A stretch of DNA of 64,000 nucleotides, from contig NZ_JADCKF010000004.1 of the NCBI RefSeq assembly GCF_014982855.1, positions 1-64,000 of the forward strand. Direction: 5' to 3'. The notes beneath the pieces are model-generated. The model was not told the DNA's origin. It saw only the letters and a program-made list of their open reading frames with translations, and searched no databases. This DNA is from Pseudoflavonifractor gallinarum. Lineage in GTDB: Bacteria; Bacillota; Clostridia; Oscillospirales; Oscillospiraceae. Shown here in pieces: positions 40,800-49,742 of this stretch; the first letter of the stretch is position 1; every line of letters starts with the position of its first letter. A program made the position numbers and the translations under genes.

Positions 40800-41461
40800 A
40801 GTAGTCCTCCTTCGATCCTTTCTGCGTGTTCCAGCAGATAGCGCCGGCCATCCTGCTTGGCCTGCTCCAAGTATTGTGGAAGCAGGCCGGAATGGATGGC
40901 ATCCAGCGAGACCAGAACAGCGATCCGCTGGTATTCCTGTAATTCGAGGGGATAACAGTTCCGCTCCCAGAACAGCGGAGCGAACTGTTCCACACAGTCA
41001 GGACGCAGAGCGGGCATCGCCAAAAGAGCCCGACGGCTCACATATTCATTGGGGTCCTTTGCGAAGTCCAGGATCATGTCTTTGATTTCCTGGCTGCACG
41101 GACATTCTGGCAGATACGCGGCAAACTGCCACTTGGCCTCACTCTCATTGGAGGCTGCGGCCCTGCGGCAGAGGCACTCGAACCATTGGGGATGGGAAGT
41201 GGTCTCCTGTATAAACCCCTCCGCTTCGTTGTCCCTGGCGATCAGATAGACCATTTCATCCAGTAAGACGCTATCTGCTGTTTCTGCATCCATTTGGGTC
41301 AACACATGGCAAAAGGCACTGTAAGTATCATTCCAGTATGGATAATCGACTTCCCACTCACCGCCGAGCTCCTCGCTGGTTTTGCCGGGATAAGTGGCTT
41401 CCTGCCATTGATGGAACTTTATTGCCTGCTCCAGCAGGCGTTCACGAATGCCCTTTGCCAT
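40796..41461 (-). CDS. HEAT-like helical protein
   Basis: This 221-residue protein is made of helices with HEAT-like spacing (IKDMILDFAKDPNEYVSRRALLAM). It is coupled to the FGE-like gene by a 4-nt overlap. No family name can be given; HEAT-type proteins are frequent among immunity genes. Confidence 0.55.
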   Translation of the reverse strand: MAKGIRERLLEQAIKFHQWQEATYPGKTSEELGGEWEVDYPYWNDTYSAFCHVLTQMDAETADSVLLDEMVYLIARDNEAEGFIQETTSHPQWFECLCRRAAASNESEAKWQFAAYLPECPCSQEIKDMILDFAKDPNEYVSRRALLAMPALRPDCVEQFAPLFWERNCYPLELQEYQRIAVLVSLDAIHSGLLPQYLEQAKQDGRRYLLEHAERIEGGLL

Positions 41462-41470
41462 GTGCTCACC

Positions 41471-42160
41471 TCACAATTTTCCGAAATGGTCCAGATATAA
41501 ATCCCGCACAGAATAAGGGCCTACAAGGTTCGTTTCCTGCCGGCCATCCCAGGAATACACATGAATTTTGCCCTCGTCCCCAATGTACTGTTGCTCCTCA
41601 AAGGGTGCGGGAAAGGGAAAACTTTCCACCATGCTCCAGTCAATCTTGGGTTTCAGCCCATCAAACTCCTCGCGTTTGAGCCTTTTGAAGTTAAACACCA
41701 GTGCTGCCCCAATCCCATCAAACAGCAAGTCTGCGTATTCTCTGGGGGTGATGCTCTCGCTCACATTGGCGGCATCAACATTCACATCCAGAACCTTGTT
41801 GCCGCAGTTTGTCCAGATTTTATCAGGAGAGAACCAGGTGGTGCGTTCCTCAGAACCTGCAAAGTCCTCACGGGGATACCATCCGTTTGCGCTGTCCGGC
41901 TTGACGCCTTCCCGAAGCGTCCCGTTGTACGGGGAAAGCGGATAATATCGGTGCCGCACCGAATCAAATCGGCCAAAGGCAATTTTCAGCAGATACTTGT
42001 GCTTTTCGCTGCGCATGAGCTTATGGGGCTTCACGATATGTTCTTCGATCAAACTCCAAATGTACTCATCCACACGGATGGATACACGGGGACGGCTGAA
42101 TAGTGTGATTTTGTTGGTGTCTGTATCCACATTGAGCCAGACACGATTGATCTCAACCAT
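41471..42160 (-). CDS. Uncharacterised protein of the immunity array
   Basis: This ~229-residue protein has repeated beta strands and a middle part with TTWFSPDKIWTNCGNKVLDV and PREYADLLFDGIGAALVFNF. The gene upstream ends 3 nt past its start. I do not recognise a family. Confidence 0.55.
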   Translation of the reverse strand: MVEINRVWLNVDTDTNKITLFSRPRVSIRVDEYIWSLIEEHIVKPHKLMRSEKHKYLLKIAFGRFDSVRHRYYPLSPYNGTLREGVKPDSANGWYPREDFAGSEERTTWFSPDKIWTNCGNKVLDVNVDAANVSESITPREYADLLFDGIGAALVFNFKRLKREEFDGLKPKIDWSMVESFPFPAPFEEQQYIGDEGKIHVYSWDGRQETNLVGPYSVRDLYLDHFGKL

Positions 42161-42162
42161 TG

Positions 42163-43113
42163 TCATTCCTCGCTTTTACCAAGTACCCCGCCATAGAGAA
42201 CACCGTTTTTTCCGAGGAACAGCATCTGGCTGCAAAGCAGGCTGCACTGCTCCACAGCGACTTTGTTTCCATCACAGGTGGGAATAGCCTCCCGCTTTTG
42301 CCCAAGGCGATCACCATGAGCGGTAAGGAAGTAGAATTTGTTATGTTCCTGATACCCGCCCTGAAACAGAAAAGTATCACCAGACGGGGCAACAGAAAAA
42401 GCTCCGCTTCCTTCGATTGGCAGTTCAAACACAAGATCCTCTTTGAAGTTCGTCCGCACCAGCCGGAATTCATCGTAATAATAAAACCACAGGTTTTCTT
42501 CTTCGTCCAGGCTGATGGCATAGCAGTCATAGATGGAATACTTCTCATTCTTCCAGAGAGGAGTCCCCTCCGATGTCCATGCAATCAGGCCGCAAGCACC
42601 CAGAGGTTCATCCCAACCGTAATTACCAAATACACCTTCGTCAAAGTAGCTGGTAATGATGGTGCCATCTTTTTTTACCACACAGTCTTGAATGCCATCC
42701 CCCAGGCAGAAGCGGGACAGCACAGCTCCGTCCCGGCTGACGATCCAGGCGTTCTGGTCGGGGCCGTTTTCCCGATAGGCGCATCTTGCCCCCAGCAGGA
42801 GGAAGTGATCACCTGCGGGCCGCAAATAATGGAACTGGAACTTCAAGAGGCCAAGAGGAAACAGCGTCGTTTCCAGCACCCGCTGTTCCGCCCAATCCAG
42901 CTGGATTTCCACTGCGGTATAGGTGGAAGGAGTGCTGAGCCAGTCCTTACCCTGTGTTTCGGTCGGCTGTTCCATGAGAAGATAGACTTTTCCATCTCTT
43001 GCCGTGAAAAAGTCTGTCACTTCTGTGCCCTCCAGATTGTTTTCCCGGCGCAGCTGGTCCAGGTCAATGATGGAGAACAACGGCAGATTTTTGGCTTTTA
43101 AGGATTTGTTCAT
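42163..43113 (-). CDS. Beta-propeller-like protein of the immunity array
   Basis: This 316-residue protein shows repeated short strands with G-x-V/I-L pattern (RDGKVYLLMEQ, SRDGAVLSRFCLGDG, KDGTIITSYFDEGVFGNYGW, TSEGTPLWKNE, GKNGVLYGGVLG), like a propeller of the kind seen in the WGR-like protein at 29744-30856. Cytoplasmic. Family not recognised. Confidence 0.55.
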   Translation of the reverse strand: MNKSLKAKNLPLFSIIDLDQLRRENNLEGTEVTDFFTARDGKVYLLMEQPTETQGKDWLSTPSTYTAVEIQLDWAEQRVLETTLFPLGLLKFQFHYLRPAGDHFLLLGARCAYRENGPDQNAWIVSRDGAVLSRFCLGDGIQDCVVKKDGTIITSYFDEGVFGNYGWDEPLGACGLIAWTSEGTPLWKNEKYSIYDCYAISLDEEENLWFYYYDEFRLVRTNFKEDLVFELPIEGSGAFSVAPSGDTFLFQGGYQEHNKFYFLTAHGDRLGQKREAIPTCDGNKVAVEQCSLLCSQMLFLGKNGVLYGGVLGKSEE

Positions 43114-43128
43114 AGGGACTCCTCCTGG

Positions 43129-43428
43129 TTACTTTAACGCTCCATCATAGGTGTGAGTTTCCCAGATGGCCTCAAATTCCGCTTTCTCTATTACACAGGC
43201 GTGGAACTCCTCGCCCCAGACATGGGCGTTCAATTCCTCCACGGTGGGGATCGGCGTGATCTCGATGGCGCCGTCGTAAAGGTCAGGGATGTTGCGGGTG
43301 CGGCCATCCGGAAAAATGTCAATGGAGCGGAGGGCCGGCCGCTCATTTTCGGTATCCACTTCATAGAGGATGACCGCTGGTTCACCCTCCGGTGCGCCCT
43401 CCCAAAAGAGCTTGATGTACTCGATCAT
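43129..43428 (-). CDS. DUF6881-like small protein
   Basis: This 99-residue protein begins MIEYIKLFWEGAPEGEPAVI and continues LYEVDTENERPALRSIDIFPDG, the pattern of DUF6881, a small family found in immunity neighbourhoods. Acidic and cytoplasmic. Confidence 0.65.
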   Translation of the reverse strand: MIEYIKLFWEGAPEGEPAVILYEVDTENERPALRSIDIFPDGRTRNIPDLYDGAIEITPIPTVEELNAHVWGEEFHACVIEKAEFEAIWETHTYDGALK

Positions 43429-43438
43429 TCCATTTCCC

Positions 43439-43702
43439 TCATTTGAACCAATGCCACCCCGTCATGGTGCCGGTTACCTCATCGATCTGTACCGCAATAT
43501 CATAATTGCCGCGACAGCCCAGCAAGGCCGCAAGATGATCATTTTCCATAATCAAATCATAAAACTCAACCGCTATACCTTGGAATTCCTCTGGGATCTC
43601 CAGCACAGAAAAGGAATCCACTGACTGAGCATTTTGGAAAAATTCAATGGCCGTTTTACTGCATTTTACGATAATCCCTGTTTGAGTGGTCAACTCTTTC
43701 AT
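43439..43702 (-). CDS. Small uncharacterised protein
   Basis: This 87-residue protein has a strand-rich N-terminus and a ADYDIAVQIDEVTG-like end (GNYDIAVQIDEVTGTMTGWH). It overlaps the upstream gene by 4 nt, so it is translated. Family not recognised. Confidence 0.5.
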   Translation of the reverse strand: MKELTTQTGIIVKCSKTAIEFFQNAQSVDSFSVLEIPEEFQGIAVEFYDLIMENDHLAALLGCRGNYDIAVQIDEVTGTMTGWHWFK

Positions 43703-44139
43703 GCTTTCGCTGCCTCGCTCATGTTCAGATACATCCCCATCGTTTTTTCATCGGCACAGGCCGCCCGGATCATTTTGGCCAGCATCATCAAATCGTCGAT
43801 GTATTGGGAGTACACGCAGAACACATCCTCGTCGGAGTCGAAGTGAAACAGATCCTCGCCGCTGTTGCCTTCCTCGAACTCTTGGATCACACCCCAGACC
43901 AGCCGTTCCCAGTCTCCGCTGTTGCCGGTCAGTCCCAGCCGGCAGAATTCTTCTACCCGGAATCCGTCGCTGATTTTCAGCAGAAGTGAGATCGCATAGG
44001 GGTGGTGGGGAATGAGAAAGAATGGCGCGATCTGCTCTGGCTTCACCCAGATTTTGAAGGGCGGGCGCGGATCGGGTATCCAGGGCAGTATTTCCCATTC
44101 ATCATCCCGTCTATTTCCGTATTGGCATAGGTCTTTCAT
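43699..44139 (-). CDS. Imm51-like immunity protein
   Basis: This 146-residue protein starts at 44139 behind GCGAGGG. It resembles Imm51: SGDWERLVWGVIQEF, then EDLFHFDSDEDVFCVYSQYI and DDLMMLAKMIRAACAD, which fits the family's FDSE-type motif followed by a helix. It would sit in the cytoplasm and block an incoming toxin. Confidence 0.6.
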   Translation of the reverse strand: MKDLCQYGNRRDDEWEILPWIPDPRPPFKIWVKPEQIAPFFLIPHHPYAISLLLKISDGFRVEEFCRLGLTGNSGDWERLVWGVIQEFEEGNSGEDLFHFDSDEDVFCVYSQYIDDLMMLAKMIRAACADEKTMGMYLNMSEAAKA

Positions 44140-44162
44140 GTAATCCCTCGCTTTCTGGCACA

Positions 44163-44621
44163 TCAGCAGCCCAGTTGTCCTCCGTTTACCGGGCGGAAGA
44201 TCCTGCGGCCCGCCAGCAGTTCCTCCAGCTTTTTGGCCAGCGCCTCTACAATGGCATGGCAGGGATTCTCAATCCCCACGATCTCCAACTTTTGCAGCTC
44301 GACGCAGTGGAGCGTTCCATAGAAGCCCAGCATGAAGTCCGTCAATTCAGCAATCATCTGGTAGCCTTCCATGTTGCTCACATCCGTCTGACCTTCTTTT
44401 GCGGTCATCAGCCCAATGATCCCCACCGCCACGGTAAAGGCACCGCAGCAGGACTGCTCAGTCTGCATCCCAAGGCCCATGACGGAGAACATTTTCCGGG
44501 TCTCCTCGGACAAATTCAGATGGTAATATTCATTGCAGGCCATGAACATCGCCTCGGCGCAGGTCAGTTCCGTGCCGATGTGGTAGTGGTTGACCAGTTC
44601 ATAGAGTTTCATTGTTGCCAT
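44163..44621 (-). CDS. C_GCAxxG_C_C-family-like protein
   Basis: This ~152-residue helical protein shows the cysteine plan of the C_GCAxxG_C_C redox family: TCAEAMFMACNEYY, then QSCCGAFTVAVGIIGLMTA, LHCVEL and NPCHAIVEALAKKLEEL. Such proteins are usually metal- or redox-linked and not immunity proteins, so its presence inside the array is odd. The start overlaps the NADAR gene stop by 13 nt, which ties it to the same transcript. Confidence 0.6.
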   Translation of the reverse strand: MATMKLYELVNHYHIGTELTCAEAMFMACNEYYHLNLSEETRKMFSVMGLGMQTEQSCCGAFTVAVGIIGLMTAKEGQTDVSNMEGYQMIAELTDFMLGFYGTLHCVELQKLEIVGIENPCHAIVEALAKKLEELLAGRRIFRPVNGGQLGC

Positions 44622-45478
44622 ACCATACTCCAATCGCAAAGCATTTCATTCTGTGTCACCCGGCGCAGCTCGTCCCGCACTTCCATCAGCGCAAAGCCCA
44701 GCAGATTTTGTCCCCGCCACTTCATGGGGTCCTGAGCCTCCGGGGAGCTGGCCGCGAGGCGGATGCCCCAGATGGCATCATAGGGGCTGGCCTCCACCAG
44801 CACGCTGTCCCCGGTGGAAAGGAGAAACTCCCGCAGTTCGCGGTTCTGGCTGAATTTGTGCCAGTTGCCAAGCAGCACAATGGCGTACTTGAACTTGTCC
44901 CATACCTTCTGCTCAAAGCCCCGCACCTTGCGGCCCAGAGCCTTGATCTGCTTTTGGTCGCTGCATTTCAAAATCTGGTCCCGGATCTCTTTGTCGCCGA
45001 ACAGTTCGGCCTTGGCAGCCATCATATACTGCTCCATGCAGAGGTAGGAGTCAGCCGTCGTATAGAAGTCCTCCATCCACCACTGGCTGAGGCAGCTTTT
45101 TGTCAGCTGGCCGTCCTCGGCTGGCTGATGGCCCCAGAACAGGCACAGCTCTTGCGTTCTCCCGGCGGCAAACTCCTGCTGGAGCCACTGGCGGGTGTAC
45201 TTGGGCTGGCCCTCCGGCTGCCACGCATCCACCAAGAAGTCACCATGCTCCAGCACCTCGCTGCTGTCCTCGTCATCCCACCAGCCCTTCCAGGTCACCG
45301 GCTCGGGAAAGAGAGTGCGGTATTCCGTCCGCTCCTCCGGGGAGAGGGTGTCCAGCCAATCGCCAAATCGGTCTATGTAATCCTCCCCATAGCCCATGCG
45401 CCAGCCAATGGAGTATCGCTCGATCTCCCGGTGGGCCAGCCAAGGGGGAGGCATTATTTTCTTATCTTGTAGAGCCAT
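44609..45478 (-). CDS. NADAR-family ADP-ribosyl hydrolase-like protein
   Basis: This 289-residue protein has a ~95-residue N-terminal part rich in tryptophan and a NADAR (YbiA-like) domain: LFWGHQP, LSQWWMEDFYTTADSYLCMEQYMMAAKA, ALGRKVRGF, then KFSQNRELREFLLSTGDSVL and IWGIRLA. NADAR proteins remove ADP-ribose from guanine in DNA and act as antidotes to DarT1-type toxins. Here it may protect against ADP-ribosylating toxins delivered by competitors. No DarT gene is nearby. Confidence 0.85.
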   Translation of the reverse strand: MALQDKKIMPPPWLAHREIERYSIGWRMGYGEDYIDRFGDWLDTLSPEERTEYRTLFPEPVTWKGWWDDEDSSEVLEHGDFLVDAWQPEGQPKYTRQWLQQEFAAGRTQELCLFWGHQPAEDGQLTKSCLSQWWMEDFYTTADSYLCMEQYMMAAKAELFGDKEIRDQILKCSDQKQIKALGRKVRGFEQKVWDKFKYAIVLLGNWHKFSQNRELREFLLSTGDSVLVEASPYDAIWGIRLAASSPEAQDPMKWRGQNLLGFALMEVRDELRRVTQNEMLCDWSMVWQQ

Positions 45479-45493
45479 AGGGTTTGTCCTTTC

Positions 45494-46228
45494 TTATCCG
45501 AGCAGTTTCTGGTTCCATTCTTCTTCTGTGACCAGTTTATTCAGGATATAGAAGTGCTTATCATCCCTTGAGAGACTCTTTTGTGCATTCACGATTCGCC
45601 AGGATTGCAAGTCGGCTTTCGGCAGCAGATAACCGCCCCAGAAGATGGACTTGGCATCCCATGCGAAATGGGCGTCATTGTTGGAAACGAAGGTGGCAGG
45701 GTCTGCTTTTTTCAGTATCTTGATCTTGCCGGCAAAGTTTTCATAGTACACGGCCTTGCTGTCCTTGGCATATCCGTAGGGAATCCGCACTCGGATGGGG
45801 CGCTGTGTCCCATCCGACATGGTCCGGATATGTTCAATCAGTTTGACTCCATCATCACAGACAACGAAAGAGCTGATGTCCTCTGGTTCAAACCGGCCGC
45901 CGGTGGTCCAGACACTTTTACAATCCCTGGCGTAGCAGTTGTTGAGTGCCGTGAACGAGGCGTGATCCACATTCCGCAGCTTGTGGCCATGGAGAAAACA
46001 GTGTTTGCTATCCTTGGCAAAGAGCCGATTGAACCAGACAAAATGCTCTACATCCCTGGACGCCTGGTCAAAATACCAGTAGACCATTTTCCCATCCGTC
46101 CAATAGGTCAGCATCTCCTGCGCATCTTCATCATAGAACAGTGGGTTGCTGTCGATGTCAGGCAAAGTCATATAGTCCACATCTATGTATTTTGGCGGCT
46201 TGGGAAGTGGGTTTCTAATCGATTCCAT
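45494..46228 (-). CDS. DKNYY-family protein
   Basis: This ~244-residue protein is built of repeats of the DKNYY type: LFAKDSKHCFLHGHKL, CYARDCKSVWTTGGRF, GYAKDSKAVYYENFAGK, HFAWDAKSIFWGGYLL, SLSRDDKHFYILNKLV. Each repeat gives two strands. The family is used as immunity proteins in polymorphic toxin systems. A second DKNYY protein lies at 51004-52008. Confidence 0.8.
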   Translation of the reverse strand: MESIRNPLPKPPKYIDVDYMTLPDIDSNPLFYDEDAQEMLTYWTDGKMVYWYFDQASRDVEHFVWFNRLFAKDSKHCFLHGHKLRNVDHASFTALNNCYARDCKSVWTTGGRFEPEDISSFVVCDDGVKLIEHIRTMSDGTQRPIRVRIPYGYAKDSKAVYYENFAGKIKILKKADPATFVSNNDAHFAWDAKSIFWGGYLLPKADLQSWRIVNAQKSLSRDDKHFYILNKLVTEEEWNQKLLG

Positions 46229-46238
46229 GGTGTTCACC

Positions 46239-46484
46239 TCATTCAATGTCGTTTCGTTCTTCTTTCATATCCAGTGGAACGCCGTCCAGGGATGTGATCT
46301 GTGCCAGCTCTGCTTCAGTCAGATTTTTCAGGGAAATGCAGTATTCGTCCGGGTGGCCTCCCACAAATTCCATTTTAGGCATCCCGATCTGCTCCGGGTC
46401 GGTGATCCACAGGCAAGGCTCTCCCGTCGCCCAAAAGCGCGTCAGGGTAAGAATTTGGCCATTGTAAATTACTGCCTGGTCCAT
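46239..46484 (-). CDS. Small uncharacterised protein
   Basis: This 81-residue acidic protein (MDQAVIYNGQILTLTRFWAT...) has strand-rich N-terminal and helical C-terminal parts. It has short gaps to both neighbours on the same strand. Family not recognised. Confidence 0.5.
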   Translation of the reverse strand: MDQAVIYNGQILTLTRFWATGEPCLWITDPEQIGMPKMEFVGGHPDEYCISLKNLTEAELAQITSLDGVPLDMKEERNDIE

Positions 46485-46496
46485 CCTAACCCCTCC

Positions 46497-47978
46497 TCAA
46501 AAATCTCGAAGCTCATCAAACTTCTCAATCAGAGCACCTTTCTGGAGCGTATCGCCCGGCAGGGCATCCAGGATACCCCGCAGGGCCATGTAGATTTCAT
46601 CCCGTTCCTCGGTTTCGATAAAGCCCATCTTGTTGAAGGTCTGGGTATAGGCTGTCACCGCATCCAGCGCCTGGGACTGGGCGTCCTCGCCCGGTTCAGC
46701 GGCCAGCTTCATCAACTGGGAACGGGTCTTGCGGTATTGATTGGCTGCCTTTTTCGCAGCGGAGGTGGGAATATGCTCCGCACCGTCCCAGCCCCGGAAG
46801 GGATTGTCCAGGTTTTGCGCCAGCCACTCTGGTTTCCGGGGCTTGGTAATCCGCAGATCCATTCCCGGCTTGCTTTTCCAGAGCTGTTTGGCCGCTTTTG
46901 CCGACTTCTCCGGCAGGCTGGTCATCCAGAACCAGCGAAGCTCCGGCATCTGCTCCGGGGTGGGGATGTCATCCGCGCCGAAGCCGAACAGGTCGAAGGT
47001 GGATAGGTTCGTCAATTCCCGGAACCCTCCCACGGCGGAGAAGTTTCCCAGGTTTCCCGGCGCGCCCCAGAGCCGCAGTTCCTTCAGGTGGGGATGGACA
47101 GCAGCCAGCCCGGTCAGTTCAAAGTCCTTCAGTTCGATGCCATGCAGCCCCCGTAGGTTCGGCAGTTCCGTGTGCGGGCGGTATTCCCCGATAAATTGGA
47201 GAGTCAAACCGCCGCCATCTTCGGGGGCATGGATGGCACAGGCGTCCGGTCCCTTGTTCTGGAACAGGAGCTGCTCCGTTCCCTCACACAGCCACAGTTC
47301 CTCCAGCCCGGTCATGTCCAGCATCAGCTTTCTGATGCTGGTGCCTCGCAGATCGAGTGTCCTCTGACCGTGGCTGAGCAAAGTCACTTCATCAACAAAG
47401 GGGTTTTCCTGCAAAAACTCCAGCAGATCCGGGTGCCACCGCTCGCAGATAAGGGTAGAGAGGCAGGGCAGCGCCTTTAGTTCCAGCGCCGAATCGAATG
47501 GTTCGTACTGGTCCGTCACCCGATGGCTGCTGACCTTCACCGGGATACCGCCGATTTCCGTTTTCTCTTCGCTCTCCATGGCCTCCTTGAAGGCCCGCCG
47601 CCGTTCCTCCGGAATGGCCTGCCACCGGATCTGGAGGTACACATCATAGCCGTCACTCCAGCTGCCATAGGAGCGGCAGGACTGGTCGGTGAAGGGCGGA
47701 AGTGTGCCCACCAGCTTATACTGGGGCGGGACCTCCAACGGTACCCGCAGCAGATGGAGGTCGCGGGACCAGTACATGAAGTCCTTGTAGAGCGGGCGGA
47801 GATGGGGCAGTTCCTCCGCAGTCAGAGGGGCGTCGCCCACCCAATCCAGAGAGAGGACCACCGCCCAAGATTCTTTGCTCACCGTGTCCGGCGGCGCAAT
47901 ATAGGCCACCTGGCAGGCGGTGTAGCGTTTCAGATATTGGTTATAGACTGTATAGACCTCTCCGGCTTGTGCTCGCAT
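46497..47978 (-). CDS. Leucine-rich-repeat protein of the immunity array
   Basis: This 493-residue protein starts at 47978 behind GGGAGG. The N-terminal ~180 residues are unique. Irregular leucine-rich repeats cover about residues 180-360 (ELKALPCLSTLICERWHPDL, LDLRGTSIRKLMLDMTGLEEL, LRGLHGIELKDFELTGLAA, LKELRLWGAPGNLGNF, LTNLSTFDLFGFG). A helical C-terminus follows. It has no secretion signal, so it is likely an intracellular binding protein. The next upstream gene is also LRR-based. Confidence 0.65.
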   Translation of the reverse strand: MRAQAGEVYTVYNQYLKRYTACQVAYIAPPDTVSKESWAVVLSLDWVGDAPLTAEELPHLRPLYKDFMYWSRDLHLLRVPLEVPPQYKLVGTLPPFTDQSCRSYGSWSDGYDVYLQIRWQAIPEERRRAFKEAMESEEKTEIGGIPVKVSSHRVTDQYEPFDSALELKALPCLSTLICERWHPDLLEFLQENPFVDEVTLLSHGQRTLDLRGTSIRKLMLDMTGLEELWLCEGTEQLLFQNKGPDACAIHAPEDGGGLTLQFIGEYRPHTELPNLRGLHGIELKDFELTGLAAVHPHLKELRLWGAPGNLGNFSAVGGFRELTNLSTFDLFGFGADDIPTPEQMPELRWFWMTSLPEKSAKAAKQLWKSKPGMDLRITKPRKPEWLAQNLDNPFRGWDGAEHIPTSAAKKAANQYRKTRSQLMKLAAEPGEDAQSQALDAVTAYTQTFNKMGFIETEERDEIYMALRGILDALPGDTLQKGALIEKFDELRDF

Positions 47979-48000
47979 ACCTGCGCCTCCCTCTGATACC

Positions 48001-48960
48001 TTATAGTCCTGTTCGCTGCCAGCCGTCCAGCCGCTCCTGCACCGCGTCGATCCTCCAGCCCTCGCCCACACGCTTCATGAGGAAACGGCGGTCAAAGCCG
48101 GTGTTTTTCTCCCTGGTGTAGATGTAGAGCTTGTTCTTGGTGATCTGCTCCGCGTCAAGGAATTCTTCTCCGTTGTAGGTGCCCTGGGCACTGTATGAGA
48201 GGCCCAGAGGCCGGTAGCCCGGACGGGGCTTTTCGCTCACATACTTTTCCCAGATCGCCAGCAGGCGGGGCACAGCCTGGGCATCCTCAAACCCGGCCTG
48301 CTCCATGTACTGCTCCCATTCTGTCATCTCGGCAAAGAAAGCGGACAAGATTCTGCGACATTCTTCCGCCGCCTGCCCGTCCAGTTGGACGGGCTTTTTT
48401 GCCTTTTCCCGCTGGAGCTGGGAGAAGTTTTCCATCTGCTCCTTGGTGAATTGCACATGGGCCACCGGCTCAATGCGGTTGTTGCCAGCGATGGCCAGTA
48501 GGCCCTCATAGGTAACGGCGGTATGGTCTATCTGGATGTGGGAGAGTTTGGGGATGGAGGCCGCCTGGAGTAGTCCGGCATCATCCAGCCCGGTGCGGTT
48601 GAGAGTGATAAGATCCAGCTTGCAGCCTTGCAAGGCGGACAGACCGCTGCCGTGGATGGCGGCATTGCCGTCCAGCAGCAGATAGCGCAGCTTGGGCATA
48701 GCGGAAAAAACGGGGAAACAGGCGTCAGTGAGCGCGCCGTCCTCCACGCCGAAGTTGGCCATGCTTTTATGGCTGGCAAAGGGGGCAAGCAGTTCATCCG
48801 TCATCGGATAGCCTTTCACATGAAAGCCCACCAGGGTGTAACCGGCCAGCCGCTCCATGATCTCTGCGGTCAGCTCCGGGACTTCAAATTGCTTTTCTCC
48901 GTCTAAGGTCAGGACACCACTTGCCCAGTCCGCTGTCCGCGCCCGTTTTGGCCATTCCAT
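48001..48960 (-). CDS. LRR plus NTF2-fold immunity-like protein
   Basis: This 319-residue protein has leucine-rich repeats at about residues 20-165 (LRYLLLDGNAAIHGSGLSAL, LDLITLNRTGLDDAGLLQAA, LSHIQIDHTAVTYEGLLAIA) and a C-terminal domain that ends RRFLMKRVGEGWRIDAVQ, a signature of the NTF2 fold used by immunity proteins. The fusion suggests an LRR platform with an NTF2-type antidote. It lies 22 nt from the other LRR gene. Confidence 0.65.
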   Translation of the reverse strand: MEWPKRARTADWASGVLTLDGEKQFEVPELTAEIMERLAGYTLVGFHVKGYPMTDELLAPFASHKSMANFGVEDGALTDACFPVFSAMPKLRYLLLDGNAAIHGSGLSALQGCKLDLITLNRTGLDDAGLLQAASIPKLSHIQIDHTAVTYEGLLAIAGNNRIEPVAHVQFTKEQMENFSQLQREKAKKPVQLDGQAAEECRRILSAFFAEMTEWEQYMEQAGFEDAQAVPRLLAIWEKYVSEKPRPGYRPLGLSYSAQGTYNGEEFLDAEQITKNKLYIYTREKNTGFDRRFLMKRVGEGWRIDAVQERLDGWQRTGL

Positions 48961-48974
48961 CGCTACTTCCCTCC

Positions 48975-49706
48975 TTACGCCTGCTCCTTGTAGCTGGCTT
49001 CAATGTCGATGAAGCGCACATACACGGCGCAGATTTCACCTTTCGCGTCATAGCCGAAGTAGACCGGATAGTAGCCGTCCCCCCAGCCAGAGGCAAAGAT
49101 GGGCAGATTGCAGTCCGTGTCCGGTACCGTCCAGTTGAGCCAGTCGCCGTAGTCCCCCTGATATTTGGGGTGGGCTTTGGCGTTTTCCTCCAGAAGGTCG
49201 CAGAACAGGTCATTGTAGGGGTCGATGTCCGGGTCTTCTTCCAAACGCTTGGCCCAGTAGGTCTTGAAGGCCGCCTGAGTCTGGATGTCTGCAACACAGC
49301 CCATTCCAGCGTCTACGCCAAAGCCAAAATACTCGTCCTCGCCCAATTCCTCGTCCAGATCCTCTTTGCCGGTCATGCCCAGCTCATAGCGGACAGGCTT
49401 TTCCCCGCTGACCTCCACCTTGACACAGGCATAGCGGTCACCATATTTTTCACTGGGCACCACACAGATCTTCACCGGATAAGTCCCGGCGGGGATTGTC
49501 TGTATAAAGGGCGGTGTGTCCTCCAGCTCCACCAGCGGATCGCAGGCGAAGATCGTCCCGGTGGGAAAATGGACGGTGCCGATGTCCAGCACATCCACGC
49601 CCATATTCCCAATCACTTTCTCTGTGAAATGGGCGTCCAGGTCCGTTTTGCAGGCCAGTTTGTCCTTAATCGATTCGTATTTGTTCAGCCACTCGGCAGT
49701 CGGCAT
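48975..49706 (-). CDS. DUF4241-family protein
   Basis: This 243-residue protein starts at 49706 after AGGAGGG. It matches DUF4241: IGTVHFPTGTIFACDPLVEL, PAGTYPVKICVVPSEKYG, FGFGVDAGMGCVADIQTQ, and a C-terminal FASGWGDGYYPVYFGYDAKG. DUF4241 is a recognised immunity family in polymorphic toxin loci. Confidence 0.85.
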   Translation of the reverse strand: MPTAEWLNKYESIKDKLACKTDLDAHFTEKVIGNMGVDVLDIGTVHFPTGTIFACDPLVELEDTPPFIQTIPAGTYPVKICVVPSEKYGDRYACVKVEVSGEKPVRYELGMTGKEDLDEELGEDEYFGFGVDAGMGCVADIQTQAAFKTYWAKRLEEDPDIDPYNDLFCDLLEENAKAHPKYQGDYGDWLNWTVPDTDCNLPIFASGWGDGYYPVYFGYDAKGEICAVYVRFIDIEASYKEQA

Positions 49707-49742
49707 GGGAGTTCCCTCCTGTTGATTCGGTTTAAGCATCGG

